Source: Caryophanales bacterium
GTDB lineage: Bacteria > Bacillota > Bacilli > Bacillales > Bacillaceae_J
Assembly: GCA_012840465.1 (NCBI GenBank)
Contig: DULJ01000011.1
Span: forward strand, 52,327-116,326
Reading direction: 5' to 3'
Length of the DNA stretch: 64,000 nt
Shown: piece after piece, positions 17,407-26,525 of the stretch
How the letters are laid out: each line of letters opens with the position of its first letter
Position numbering within the stretch: position 1 is the stretch's first letter
Notes under the pieces: model-generated
Seen by the model: only the letters and a program-made list of their open reading frames with translations
What the model was told of the DNA's origin: nothing
Databases searched by the model: none
Position numbers and translations under genes: made by a program

Positions 17407-17956
17407 TATTTTGGTATTCCAGCAATGAATTTAATCGTGCGGAAAGATGCATAAACTTATCAAAATCTAATTTGTCTAAAGCCTCATCGATTTGTGTAAG
17501 AAGCTTATCTCTCTGAAAAGATCGTAAAGATTCGTCCAGAAACTTTTGAGCTAGTTGCTGATCTTTCTCATTAACTTGAAGGTGATTTGGGATAAACTTA
17601 TTTTCCTCCAGTACTGCAACATAATTTGAGCAAGAAAAAGATGATTTGAAATTTAGTTGAATGTAGATGTCTTGATCACGATTTAAGCGAATGTCATGAA
17701 AGGATTTTTCTGCATCGGTTGTCATTACATTATCTTTATAAAATCGAAACGGTACATCATCCACACAATGGGTTGACATGATGATTCCTCTTGGACAATA
17801 TGCAGCCTGTTCGACGAAATGAACATTCTTCATCAATTGGTCATGGCTCATTAAATAATTCAAGATCCAAACACATTCCCGTCTTTTTAACTGATAATGA
17901 TTTAAAAACCAGCGCACGAATTCTTTCTTTTCATTGACAGATACAGGGGTTGCCAA
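17393..17956 (-). CDS. ypiB: YpiB-family (UPF0302) protein
   Basis: A 187-residue soluble protein. It matches YpiB in its start ([24 protein letters not shown]), in the central [19 protein letters not shown] block and in the helical, Leu/Asp-rich C-terminus. The family is confined to Firmicutes and its molecular function is unknown. The start is TTG at 17956, 7 bases from AGGAGG. It lies between ypiA and ypiF as in B. subtilis. Confidence 0.85.
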   Translation of the reverse strand: MATPVSVNEKKEFVRWFLNHYQLKRRECVWILNYLMSHDQLMKNVHFVEQAAYCPRGIIMSTHCVDDVPFRFYKDNVMTTDAEKSFHDIRLNRDQDIYIQLNFKSSFSCSNYVAVLEENKFIPNHLQVNEKDQQLAQKFLDESLRSFQRDKLLTQIDEALDKLDFDKFMHLSARLNSLLEYQNTSSI

Positions 17957-18060
17957 AAAAGATCCCTCCTCTGCGTTTTCTTCTCTCCGTTTTAATAATA
18001 TAATTCTTTAAGAAATATACAAAATCCTGCTTAAAAATCATGACAATTTTCTACAAAAGT

Positions 18061-19323
18061 CTACTTTCCTTCCAAACGCAACAACTCTTCTTCAATTTCT
18101 ACACTCTGTGGGTCAATTTCAAGAATTCGTACGAACATATCCTTCGCTTTTTCCAGGTTTCCATCTTCTAGAAGAAAGTAACCAAAATCCTGAAGAAACT
18201 GTATATTGTCTTTAAAAGAAGTATATGCATTCTCATAGTGGTTTAATGCATCTTTATATCTATCTAAATTATTTTTTGCGACAGCTAAATCCCAGTCAAA
18301 TTGTGGGTCATATTCGTCAGCTTCTGCAACTTTTTCAAGCAAATTAACAACCTCGTCATATTGCTCATGAAAAAGATAATAGCTTGATAATAATTGAATA
18401 GCCTCGATAAAGCCTGAATCAATCTCGATTGCTTTTAAAAGTTTGGTCGCCACGTCTTCTGTCTTTTGTATTTTTATAGCGATCTTTGCAGCATACACAA
18501 GCAGTTCTTTATATTCTGGATCAATTTGTAGTCCTTCCCCAGCAGTTTGATAGCTTTCGTTTAGTGCCCCAATTTGTTCGTAGGCTTTCGCTAAATATAA
18601 GTATACCGGTACATAATCAGGATCCATGAGTTTAAGTTCATTCCATTTACTTGCGGCAAGCTCATATCGTTCCAATTGATAGGCCATTAAACCGTAATTA
18701 AATAGCGCATTAATTTCAATTTTATCCATAAGCCCTTTTTCATAGCTTACAAGAGCCTCTTCGAAATGCCCTGTATGAACAAAAGCGTCCGCTAACAACA
18801 GATGGACGTTCGCATGATCAATTTCAGCATTTGTATCTATTAACTTTTGAAAAAAAGGAATAGCCTTTTGATATTCACCAATATCCGAATAAAATTGGCC
18901 TAACCCAAGATCAATTAACACTTCCTCTGGAGCTAATCTTTTCGCTTTTAAAAGCTTTTGTTCAGCTGCCTCGTCTAGACCTTGCATTTGAAACATATCA
19001 GCCATTAAGATAAGGGCTTGAAGGTAAGCCGGATCATTTTCTTTTATTTCTTCCAAGTAGTCCAATGCATCGCCTTCGTAATCCTGTTCAATCGCTATTT
19101 CTGCTGCATAAATATATAACTGTCCTTCATCGGGATATAATTCCAGTAGTTCATTCACTATTTCTTTTGCTTCGTCTAAAAAGCCCCATTGTAAATACAG
19201 GTCAGCAATCATCAGTTTTTCCTCATGATTTGCCAGTTCTATGAGACTATGTAAATATTGAAGACCTTCATTAATATCTCCGTTTTCAACTAATTGAATG
19301 GCGTTAAATAACTTTTCGTCCAT
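18061..19323 (-). CDS. ypiA: Tetratricopeptide-repeat protein YpiA
   Basis: A 420-residue protein built almost entirely of TPR-like helical pairs, recognisable by recurrent A-x3-L/Y-x-L...P patterns such as LYIYAAEIAIEQDYEGDALDYLEE at roughly 34-residue spacing. No signal peptide or membrane segment. TPR proteins mediate protein contacts; the partners of YpiA are unknown. The ATG at 19323 has GGAG seven bases upstream; the in-frame TTG two codons earlier is too close to it. Confidence 0.88.
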   Translation of the reverse strand: MDEKLFNAIQLVENGDINEGLQYLHSLIELANHEEKLMIADLYLQWGFLDEAKEIVNELLELYPDEGQLYIYAAEIAIEQDYEGDALDYLEEIKENDPAYLQALILMADMFQMQGLDEAAEQKLLKAKRLAPEEVLIDLGLGQFYSDIGEYQKAIPFFQKLIDTNAEIDHANVHLLLADAFVHTGHFEEALVSYEKGLMDKIEINALFNYGLMAYQLERYELAASKWNELKLMDPDYVPVYLYLAKAYEQIGALNESYQTAGEGLQIDPEYKELLVYAAKIAIKIQKTEDVATKLLKAIEIDSGFIEAIQLLSSYYLFHEQYDEVVNLLEKVAEADEYDPQFDWDLAVAKNNLDRYKDALNHYENAYTSFKDNIQFLQDFGYFLLEDGNLEKAKDMFVRILEIDPQSVEIEEELLRLEGK

Positions 19324-19340
19324 ATCCAAACTCCTTAAAT

Positions 19341-19381
19341 ATAAAAAATAAAACCCACCACAGCCATTGCTTAAGGTGGGG
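19341..19381 (-). terminator. Terminator ending the aromatic supra-operon
   Basis: CCCACC ... GGTGGG followed by TTTTATTTTTT on the minus strand, between the unknown gene at 19399 and ypiA. Confidence 0.75.
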
Positions 19382-19398
19382 CCCTATACCCTTTTGAT

Positions 19399-20292
19399 TC
19401 AACTGAAAAGACCCGGTGCTTTAATTATTAATTCTTCCCCATATCCCGGAAAAAAAAACGTCTCTAGCTTAGTCTTTAATAATCTGCCCTTATGAACTGT
19501 AATAATCGGATTAATTTTATCATAATCAAGTGGGATTGTATCTTCAACTTTCGACACATACTCGGGATATTGATATAAATTATAATCAAGATCATTACCG
19601 ATTAAGAGCTCACCTTTTTTCGGAAAAAGTCCGATTTGTTTCCGAATCACTTTTGGCATTGGTCTTGAATCTATCGGAAACTGAAGATAGGTTGGGATTT
19701 TGTTGAGCGATGTTACGTATTCCCATCTGTCCATCTGCATTTTTAAAATCTGTGCATCCTCTATTTTCCATAATGGATAGATAGGGACTTGAAATTGAAA
19801 CTGTGCATCTCTAATCCATCCCCATGGAATTGAAAGGATATCAGTATGCTCACTTATTTCAGCAATAATATAAGGGAGTTTATGACGTCTACATAACCTA
19901 ACAATGGATGGGGTCAATTTTTCAGCAGGCATATGCACACCAATCACGAAATCAATTGTACTATTTATCATTCTATGCCTTGCTTGACGTATACTTTTTT
20001 CAAACTCAAGTTCATAAGGAATATAGCAAGGTGCTAAAACCGTTGTACAGCCTTTGGAAATTAAGTTTACTAACCGCTGTTTGAAATCCTTCAAGTTATC
20101 GCACATGGTTAAATCAAAATCAATGAAAGTGTGACCAGGTGTCATAAAGTAAGAAGAAATATTCATCCTCATACCCTGATATTTTCTAAGTGATTTGCCA
20201 AAATGACTGATTTTATTTTCCTGAATTAGAAAGGATCGATTCAGGATGCCCTGGTCTGAAACGACATTTGCATCTTCAATTATATAGCTCAA
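19399..20292 (-). CDS. Unrecognised protein resembling a metal-site-less amidohydrolase
   Basis: A 297-residue protein I do not recognise by name. The first 60 residues look like the N-terminal beta-sandwich of amidohydrolase/deacetylase enzymes (SYIIEDANVVSDQGILNRSFLIQENKISHFGKSL then MTPGHTFIDFDL). Where active enzymes have PGFIDxHxH, this one has PGHTFIDFDLT, so the two metal-binding histidines are missing; later HMPAEKLTP and ISEHTD are the only histidine-bearing candidates. The start is TTG at 20292 with a strong AAGGAGG upstream; a longer ATG frame from 20361 lacks one. It follows aroA and ends at the operon terminator, so it may be cotranscribed with the aromatic genes. B. subtilis has no gene here as far as I know. 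Confidence 0.6.
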   Translation of the reverse strand: MSYIIEDANVVSDQGILNRSFLIQENKISHFGKSLRKYQGMRMNISSYFMTPGHTFIDFDLTMCDNLKDFKQRLVNLISKGCTTVLAPCYIPYELEFEKSIRQARHRMINSTIDFVIGVHMPAEKLTPSIVRLCRRHKLPYIIAEISEHTDILSIPWGWIRDAQFQFQVPIYPLWKIEDAQILKMQMDRWEYVTSLNKIPTYLQFPIDSRPMPKVIRKQIGLFPKKGELLIGNDLDYNLYQYPEYVSKVEDTIPLDYDKINPIITVHKGRLLKTKLETFFFPGYGEELIIKAPGLFS

Positions 20293-20339
20293 AATAAAAT
20301 GCCCCTCCTTATCAATGCTTGTACAATTTTTCTTACAAC

Positions 20340-20490
20340 AAGGTATGATAAGAAAGGACATATTAGAACTAGTCTTCTTTATACTATCTGAATTAATATC
20401 CTTTCTTGGCGATAGTATAAGAAAGGATATCGAGGGCCTTTAGGTCATCCCCTTGCGGGACTTCCGCCATTATGGGCGGCAAGTCGTGTC
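20340..20490 (-). repeat. Hairpin-rich intergenic element downstream of aroA (family D)
   Basis: About 150 non-coding bases between aroA and the next gene. They contain a perfect 12-bp inverted repeat, ATATCCTTTCTT...AAGAAAGGATAT (20398-20432), a second hairpin with CCGCC/GGCGG arms (20458-20482), and a diverged third CCTTTCTTAT block at 20342-20352 in the same orientation as the 5' arm. There is no T tract, so it is not a simple terminator. The layout suggests a MITE-like or REP-like element, but only one copy is seen here. Confidence 0.4.
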
Positions 20491-20493
20491 TTT

Positions 20494-21780
20494 CTAAACA
20501 AGTTCGGTTAAGTGATCAAAGAAGTTCGGATAGGATACTGCAATCACATCTGCATCATGAAGGATTGTGTCAGATTTTGAAAGAAGGGCAGCGATAGCCA
20601 GCATCATTCCGATTCGGTGGTCACCATAGCTATTAACTTCGGCCCCATGTAAAAGAGATTTCCCCTGAATCACCATTCCATCATCTGTAGCTTCGATCGT
20701 TGCACCCATTTTCTTAAGCTCAGTCACTACCGTGTCAATCCGGTTCGTTTCTTTTACTTTTAACTCCTCGGCATCACGAATCACCGTTTGGCCTTCAGCC
20801 TGCGTCGCTAGAAGTGCAATAACGGGGATTTCATCAATTAGTGTAGGAATAATATCGCCACTTATTTCTGTTGCTATAAGATTTGAGGTTGAAATTGTTA
20901 AATCAGCAACTGGTTCACCGTTGACAATTCGCTCATTCGTGATCTCTAATTCCGCACCCATTTTTTGCAAAACTGTCACAATACCAGTACGAGTTGGATT
21001 CATCCCGACATTTTTAAGGTTAATCCGACTGAATGGAACAATCGCCCCAGCCACTAAGAAAAAAGCAGCAGAAGAAATGTCTCCAGGTACCTCAATATTT
21101 GTTGCTGTTAAGGTTTGACCGCCATCAATTGAGACAGATAAACCATCACGAATGATTGTAGCACCAAACGCTTCAAGCATTCTTTCAGTATGATCCCTAG
21201 ATAATGCTGGTTCTGTCACAGTTGTGACTCCTTTTGAGCCTAGACCGGCAAGTAAAATTGCAGATTTTACTTGCGCGCTAGCTACCGGGGAATTATAGTC
21301 TATTCCAACTGTATCTCCACCTCTAATTGATAGAGGTGTGTACATGCCATTTTCACGTCCATCGATTACCGCCCCCATCTGTCTTAACGGCTTTGTAACC
21401 CTGCCCATCGGTCGTTTCGCGATCGATTCGTCGCCGATTAATACAGAATGGAACGGTCTAGTTGCTAAAATACCAAGCATTAATCTTGTCGTTGTTCCCG
21501 AATTGCCAACATCCAGAATATCTTTAGGCTCTTCAAGACCGTCAATACCTGCAGATTCAATTTCAACATTTTCACCCGTTTGTGTGATCCTCACACCCAT
21601 TTTTTGAAAACAACGGATCGTGCTTAAGCAATCCTCACCTGGCAAAAAGCCCGTAATCGTTGTTCTTCCTTTAGCAATTGATCCGAACATGACAGCACGA
21701 TGTGAAATTGATTTATCCCCTGGTACTTGAATTGTTCCCTTAAGACTTGATATGTTCGTTACTAATTGTTTAGATGACAA
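20494..21780 (-). CDS. aroA: 3-phosphoshikimate 1-carboxyvinyltransferase (EPSP synthase; aroE of B. subtilis)
   Basis: A 428-residue EPSP synthase joining shikimate-3-phosphate and phosphoenolpyruvate. It shows [13 protein letters not shown] (residues 18-30), [15 protein letters not shown], the [15 protein letters not shown] motif and the C-terminal KVKETNRI and YGDHRIGMM. The [11 protein letters not shown] loop has Gly in place of the Ala of class I enzymes, as is usual in Bacillus class II EPSP synthases. The start is TTG at 21780 after AAGGATG. It is 13 bases downstream of tyrA. Confidence 0.97.
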   Translation of the reverse strand: MSSKQLVTNISSLKGTIQVPGDKSISHRAVMFGSIAKGRTTITGFLPGEDCLSTIRCFQKMGVRITQTGENVEIESAGIDGLEEPKDILDVGNSGTTTRLMLGILATRPFHSVLIGDESIAKRPMGRVTKPLRQMGAVIDGRENGMYTPLSIRGGDTVGIDYNSPVASAQVKSAILLAGLGSKGVTTVTEPALSRDHTERMLEAFGATIIRDGLSVSIDGGQTLTATNIEVPGDISSAAFFLVAGAIVPFSRINLKNVGMNPTRTGIVTVLQKMGAELEITNERIVNGEPVADLTISTSNLIATEISGDIIPTLIDEIPVIALLATQAEGQTVIRDAEELKVKETNRIDTVVTELKKMGATIEATDDGMVIQGKSLLHGAEVNSYGDHRIGMMLAIAALLSKSDTILHDADVIAVSYPNFFDHLTELV

Positions 21781-21792
21781 ATAATCACATCC

Positions 21793-22896
21793 TTACATTT
21801 CGATAAATGATTCAAATTGATGGTTGGAAAGACAGATTTGCGCTCTTTTGCGATCATCCTCATTGCGGAAGCTAAGTCTCAAGACCCCCATTATATCTTC
21901 CCGAATCTCAATAATTCTAATATTAGTGATGCTGATTTCCTGTTTAGCGAGTATACTCGTAACCTCGGAAATAATTCCCGGATGGTCCGGTACATCCACA
22001 TATAAATCATAAAAAGACGGAATCGCTCCCTTTTGCTTAACCGGTAATCCATCACGGAACTCTTTTGCTGCATTAAAATAAGAGTAGATTGCATCACTAT
22101 CCATCGTATCAATCATATTTTTAACTCGGTCCATCTCTATCCGCCACTTCTCCAGAAGAACTAGCAAAGTATCTTTATTATGTAGAAGGATATCCCGCCA
22201 CATAGCAGGGCTGCTTGATGCAATTCTTGTAATATCCCTAAAACCGCCCGCAGCTATATTTGAAATGGTCGAATTTTTCTCGTCAATTTCGGCAACCTGA
22301 TGAACGAGGCTTGCTGCAACAATATGTGGAAAATGACTAACCGCCCCAGTTAGTTCATCATGCTCCTTTGGAGACATGATTAAAAAGTTTGCTTTTGTCC
22401 CTCTAAGCCAATCTTTTAACTCTTCAATTTGGGCTGCCGGAGTGGTTTTTTCCGGTGTTAAGATATAAAAGGCATTTTCAAACAAATGAGGTCTGGCTGC
22501 ACTTACACCACTTTTGTGGGAGCCAGCCATTGGATGACCACCGATAAAAGTAACGCCTTTTTTACGTAGGAGATGCGCCTTACCCATAATTTGCTGTTTT
22601 GTGCTCCCAACATCTGTGATGATTACAGTAGGTTTTAACTCAATATTCACAAGCGTTTCAATAATTTCCTCTGTTTGCCCGACAGGAGCAGAGATGATGA
22701 TCAGATCGGCGTCTTTTGCCCCATCCTCAATTGAGACAGCACCTTCATCAATAACATTTAGCGTTTTCGCTAAACCGAGCCGTTCTTCATTTATCTCAAA
22801 GCCGATAATAATTGCGTCCTCATGAACACGTCTAATCGCCAACGCAATCGAACCTCCAATAAGACCAAGTCCGATTACAAAAACCTTTTTCTTCAA
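21793..22896 (-). CDS. tyrA: Prephenate dehydrogenase
   Basis: A 367-residue NAD-dependent enzyme for tyrosine synthesis. The Rossmann motif is IGLGLIGGS at residues 8-16, the catalytic region includes GGHPMAGSHKSG, and residues ~295-365 form an ACT domain (YVDVPDHPGIISEVTSIL) expected to bind the regulatory amino acid. The start is TTG at 22896 after AGGGGGA. It lies between hisC and aroA in the classic Bacillus hisC-tyrA-aroE order. Confidence 0.97.
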   Translation of the reverse strand: MKKKVFVIGLGLIGGSIALAIRRVHEDAIIIGFEINEERLGLAKTLNVIDEGAVSIEDGAKDADLIIISAPVGQTEEIIETLVNIELKPTVIITDVGSTKQQIMGKAHLLRKKGVTFIGGHPMAGSHKSGVSAARPHLFENAFYILTPEKTTPAAQIEELKDWLRGTKANFLIMSPKEHDELTGAVSHFPHIVAASLVHQVAEIDEKNSTISNIAAGGFRDITRIASSSPAMWRDILLHNKDTLLVLLEKWRIEMDRVKNMIDTMDSDAIYSYFNAAKEFRDGLPVKQKGAIPSFYDLYVDVPDHPGIISEVTSILAKQEISITNIRIIEIREDIMGVLRLSFRNEDDRKRAQICLSNHQFESFIEM

Positions 22897-22908
22897 GGAA
22901 AAGTCCCC

Positions 22909-24006
22909 CTAACGAGACTTCCCAAGCATTTCAGTTAAAGCTTGAATGATTTCCTCATTTTGTTCTTTGCTACCAACCGTAATTCTAACAGATGTTGGAT
23001 ACCCTAAAGCAGTGCCAGAACGAACAATAAAGCCTTTTCTTAATAAATAATCAAATACTTCTTGTCCAGAGCGTTTAAAATCAATCAAAATAAAATTCGC
23101 TTGAGAAGGGAAATAATTTAATTCATTATCTTTACAAAATTGATAAAATTGCTCTAAGCCCTCACGATTTACTTTTACACATGTGTGAATGAATTCTTGA
23201 TCATCGACTGTAGCACAAATTGCTGCATGGGCAATTCGGGATGTGTTAAAAGGGCCTCTTGCCGGATCAAGTACAGTAATAAGTTCAGGATCAGCAACCC
23301 CATAACCAACACGAAGAGCTGCAAGACCGTATGCTTTCGAAAATGTTCGAAGAATAATCATATTGGGATAATCTTTTAAATAAGATAATGTATTTGGATA
23401 ATCTTCTGCGATGGCATATTCATTGTAGGCCTCATCCATTACGATCATGACATGATCAGGAACATTTTTAATAAAGTTAACGATTTTCTCTTCGTTAATA
23501 TATGTTCCCGTTGGATTATTAGGATTGCAGATCCATACGATTGCCGTATTTTCATCAATCGCTTTTAGCATTCCGTCTAAATCATGTTCTCCATTTATAT
23601 TTTCAATCATACGGACTTCCGCTCCTTGAAGCGTTGCATTATGGCTGTATTGGGAGAAAGAGGGGTTTGCCATTACCGTATTTTTAGCAGGTGATAAAAG
23701 GGCGGTACAAAGGATGGCAATCAACTCGTCCGAACCATTTCCGAACAGGAGTTGGTTTTCATCAACACCAATAAACTGTGCAACTTTTTCACGCATATTT
23801 CGTGCGTATCCATCAGGATAAAGTGCCAGTTCATCTAAACTGTTTCGGATTGCCTCTTTAGCTTTTTCAGAACATCCAAATGGATTTTCATTAGAAGCAA
23901 GCTTCGTGATTTTTTCAAGCCCAAGCTCCCTTTTTACTTCTTCAATTGGCTTTCCAGGCTGATACGGTGTTAACCCAACAAGTTGCTCATTTACTTTAAT
24001 TTTCAT
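22909..24006 (-). CDS. hisC: Histidinol-phosphate / aromatic aminotransferase
   Basis: A 365-residue class II PLP aminotransferase that works in histidine synthesis and, in Bacillus, in phenylalanine and tyrosine synthesis. Motifs are [34 protein letters not shown] and the PLP lysine in [16 protein letters not shown]. The ATG at 24006 after GGTGGGG gives the family start; a longer frame to 24060 is unsupported. In B. subtilis trpB and trpA lie directly upstream; here only 86 bases separate hisC from trpF. Confidence 0.96.
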   Translation of the reverse strand: MKIKVNEQLVGLTPYQPGKPIEEVKRELGLEKITKLASNENPFGCSEKAKEAIRNSLDELALYPDGYARNMREKVAQFIGVDENQLLFGNGSDELIAILCTALLSPAKNTVMANPSFSQYSHNATLQGAEVRMIENINGEHDLDGMLKAIDENTAIVWICNPNNPTGTYINEEKIVNFIKNVPDHVMIVMDEAYNEYAIAEDYPNTLSYLKDYPNMIILRTFSKAYGLAALRVGYGVADPELITVLDPARGPFNTSRIAHAAICATVDDQEFIHTCVKVNREGLEQFYQFCKDNELNYFPSQANFILIDFKRSGQEVFDYLLRKGFIVRSGTALGYPTSVRITVGSKEQNEEIIQALTEMLGKSR

Positions 24007-24092
24007 TTCAGACCCCACCATTCCTATATCTTTTAATATAATTAGTTTATTTTCTCGCATTAAAGCGAAAAAGGATTCTTGTCTTCATTGTA

Positions 24093-24737
24093 TCACAGGA
24101 TTTTTAGCCTTTCCATAATCAACTGAATTTTGTAACCATCTTTACTGCCATTCGTTTCAATGCCGCTTGAAATATCAATTCCTTGCGGTGAATAGGTCAG
24201 AATTTCTTCTACGTTAAGAGGGGTAATCCCACCAGCGATAAGACACTGTACCCCTTGAACTTCCGCTTCTTTATTGTATGCAGGGATCGACTCCCAGTCA
24301 AAGCTTGCGCCAGTTCCTCCCCACGCCCCTTTAACCTTTGAATCGATCACATAGCCGTCAACTACACGGTTATAGCTTTTCATTTTAGTTAACCCATTTT
24401 GATTATGATGGATTGCTTTCCAAACGGTCAGTCCTGTTGAGAGTTTGATGTCAATAATTTCTTCGGGCGACTCGGTTCCATGGAACTGGATAATATCGAG
24501 CGGCACATGTGAGAGAACATGTGCAATCTCTTGTAAAGTTGGATTCACAAAAACCCCCACATATTTTTGGTCATTTCCTTTTTCAATTTGTTTAAGCCAC
24601 TTCCCACACAGGGTGGGATCTACCTTACGCTTGCTTTTTGCGAACACAATTCCGATATACGGTGCACCACTATTAACTGATCGCTGTAAATCTTGTAAAG
24701 AATGGTTTCCACATAATTTTAAGATTGTCGCTTTCAT
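24093..24737 (-). CDS. trpF: Phosphoribosylanthranilate isomerase
   Basis: A 214-residue (beta/alpha)8 isomerase, third step of the tryptophan branch. The catalytic Cys is in KLCGNHSLQDL and the acid is the Asp of DGYVIDSK; the phosphate loop is GGTGASFDW and IAGGITPLNVEE. Its ATG overlaps the trpC stop as ATGA. It is the last trp gene: trpB and trpA, expected next, are absent from this locus and from the rest of the window. Confidence 0.96.
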   Translation of the reverse strand: MKATILKLCGNHSLQDLQRSVNSGAPYIGIVFAKSKRKVDPTLCGKWLKQIEKGNDQKYVGVFVNPTLQEIAHVLSHVPLDIIQFHGTESPEEIIDIKLSTGLTVWKAIHHNQNGLTKMKSYNRVVDGYVIDSKVKGAWGGTGASFDWESIPAYNKEAEVQGVQCLIAGGITPLNVEEILTYSPQGIDISSGIETNGSKDGYKIQLIMERLKIL

Positions 24738-25495
24738 TGCGCAGCTCCACTAAATAACGTTAAAATTCCTAATGCTGGTGTCTCAGCCCTCATCAGTGAC
24801 TCTCCAACTAATACTGCCCTTGCACCCGCTTTTTTTACTCTTATAATATCATCATGAGTAACAATACCGCTCTCACTCACAAACAAGCTTCCTTCTGGTA
24901 TATTCGATGTGATAGCCTCCGTTTGCTTGAGGGTAACTTCGAAGGTTTTTAGATTACGATTGTTCACACCAATAATTTTAGGAGTAAAAATGGATAGAAT
25001 GCCTTCTAATGCTTCGTTGGAATGAACCTCTACTAAACAATCCAGTCCTAATTCAGTTGCATATTGATAGAATTCATATAACTTACTAGCTTCTACAGCC
25101 TCCGCTATTAATAGAATGGCATCGGCACCAATTAGTTTACTTTCTAATATTTGTTGTTCGTCGATAATAAAATCTTTACGAAGGATGGGTAAAGCCACCG
25201 CTTTTTTTATGGCTGGGATATACTCCCTAGCCCCTTGAAAATAGTGGCTGTCTGTTAAAACGGAAATCGCATCGGCACCGCCTTTTTCATATTCCTTTGC
25301 GATCTCTATTGGATCAAAATTTTCTTTTATAATTCCTTTCGAAGGTGATGCCTTTTTTACTTCAGCTATTAAGGCCACTTCACTTTTTGGATTTTTTAAG
25401 GCATTAAAAAAAGATACAGGGTTTACTGATTCCTTAAGAGGCAGCACTAACTGTGCTACCTCTTCCTTTTTTGTTTCGATAATTTTATTAAGCAT
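24734..25495 (-). CDS. trpC: Indole-3-glycerol phosphate synthase
   Basis: A 253-residue (beta/alpha)8 enzyme. EVKKASPSKG with the catalytic Lys, the DPIEIAKEYEKGGADAISVLTD stretch, LRKDFIID and GVNNRNLKTF are all present, and ESGI and LVGESLM complete the phosphate site. It makes indole-glycerol phosphate, the substrate of tryptophan synthase, whose genes are not here. It overlaps the trpD 3' end by 8 bases. Confidence 0.97.
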   Translation of the reverse strand: MLNKIIETKKEEVAQLVLPLKESVNPVSFFNALKNPKSEVALIAEVKKASPSKGIIKENFDPIEIAKEYEKGGADAISVLTDSHYFQGAREYIPAIKKAVALPILRKDFIIDEQQILESKLIGADAILLIAEAVEASKLYEFYQYATELGLDCLVEVHSNEALEGILSIFTPKIIGVNNRNLKTFEVTLKQTEAITSNIPEGSLFVSESGIVTHDDIIRVKKAGARAVLVGESLMRAETPALGILTLFSGAAQ

Positions 25496-26525
25496 ATTGC
25501 TGTTTCTCCTTCATTTCAAAATTCTGATTTCTTAGCTTGTTTAGTTGAGCTAATGCGACACCGTCTGCTATGGCTACTCTTGCCATTTCTATGCCGTCCT
25601 TGATTGATTTGCACTTTTCAGCAGCATAAAGGCCGGCCCCAGCGTTTAATAACACAATATTTGTTTGAGAACGATTGCCTTTTCCCTCAAGGACGTTTTC
25701 AAGAACATATGCGCTTTCTTCAACCGAGGAAACTCGAATTTCATCTAGGGTTCCCCGCTCCAATCCAAATTCTTCAGGAGTAATCGTACTCCTTGTAATT
25801 GTACCATTATTTAATTCTACTACATCTGTTTCTGTTGTAATTGAACATTCATCCAATCCATCTCTGCCTGTCACAAGCAATACTTTTTTAGAACCAAGGC
25901 GCTTTAAAGTTTCCGCCATTTTTTCAGCCGATCTAGTATCGTACACGCCGATTAATTGATATTTACAATTGGCGGGATTTGAAATCGGACCTAATAGATT
26001 AAAAATAGTCCGAAATCCTACATCTTTACGAGGCACAGCTGCATGTTTCATGGATGAATGATATGCAGGAGCAAATAAAAAACTCATATTATATTTATTA
26101 AGCGAGTTCCTAGCCTCTTCAGGCGTACTTTGAATATTAATTCCCAACTGCTCAAGCACATCTGCGCTGCCACTTTTAGACGTAAAAGCACGATTCCCAT
26201 GCTTCGCAACTTTTACACCAAGTGCCGAGAGAATGATAGAAACTGTCGTTGATATATTAAAAGTTGATGCACCATCACCACCAGTACCGCAAGTATCAAT
26301 CACTGCCCCATCCCCATAATCCAGCTGTGTCATATGAGAACGCATCGCTTTTGTAAAACCTACCAGTTCGTCAGCTGTTTCTCCTCTAAAACGCAAAATC
26401 GATATAAGACTGGCAATTTGGCCTTGCGAGGCATGGCCGGACATAATATCATCCATAATCATTTCTGCTTCATGCTCCGTTAATGTTTCACCTAATACAC
26501 ATTTATTTAAAATTTCTTTAAACAT
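25488..26525 (-). CDS. trpD: Anthranilate phosphoribosyltransferase
   Basis: A 345-residue enzyme joining anthranilate and PRPP. DTCGTGGDGASTFNIST binds PRPP and KHGNRAFTSKSGSADVLE is the conserved anthranilate/metal region. Usual length. It overlaps trpE by 8 bases, and downstream trpC overlaps it, consistent with translational coupling through the operon. Confidence 0.97.
   Translation of the reverse strand: MFKEILNKCVLGETLTEHEAEMIMDDIMSGHASQGQIASLISILRFRGETADELVGFTKAMRSHMTQLDYGDGAVIDTCGTGGDGASTFNISTTVSIILSALGVKVAKHGNRAFTSKSGSADVLEQLGINIQSTPEEARNSLNKYNMSFLFAPAYHSSMKHAAVPRKDVGFRTIFNLLGPISNPANCKYQLIGVYDTRSAEKMAETLKRLGSKKVLLVTGRDGLDECSITTETDVVELNNGTITRSTITPEEFGLERGTLDEIRVSSVEESAYVLENVLEGKGNRSQTNIVLLNAGAGLYAAEKCKSIKDGIEMARVAIADGVALAQLNKLRNQNFEMKEKQQYA

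Noticed and set aside
21891..22112. Small minus-strand frame inside tyrA
   Set aside because: Same strand but a different frame from the ACT-domain region of tyrA; no homology or ribosome binding site.
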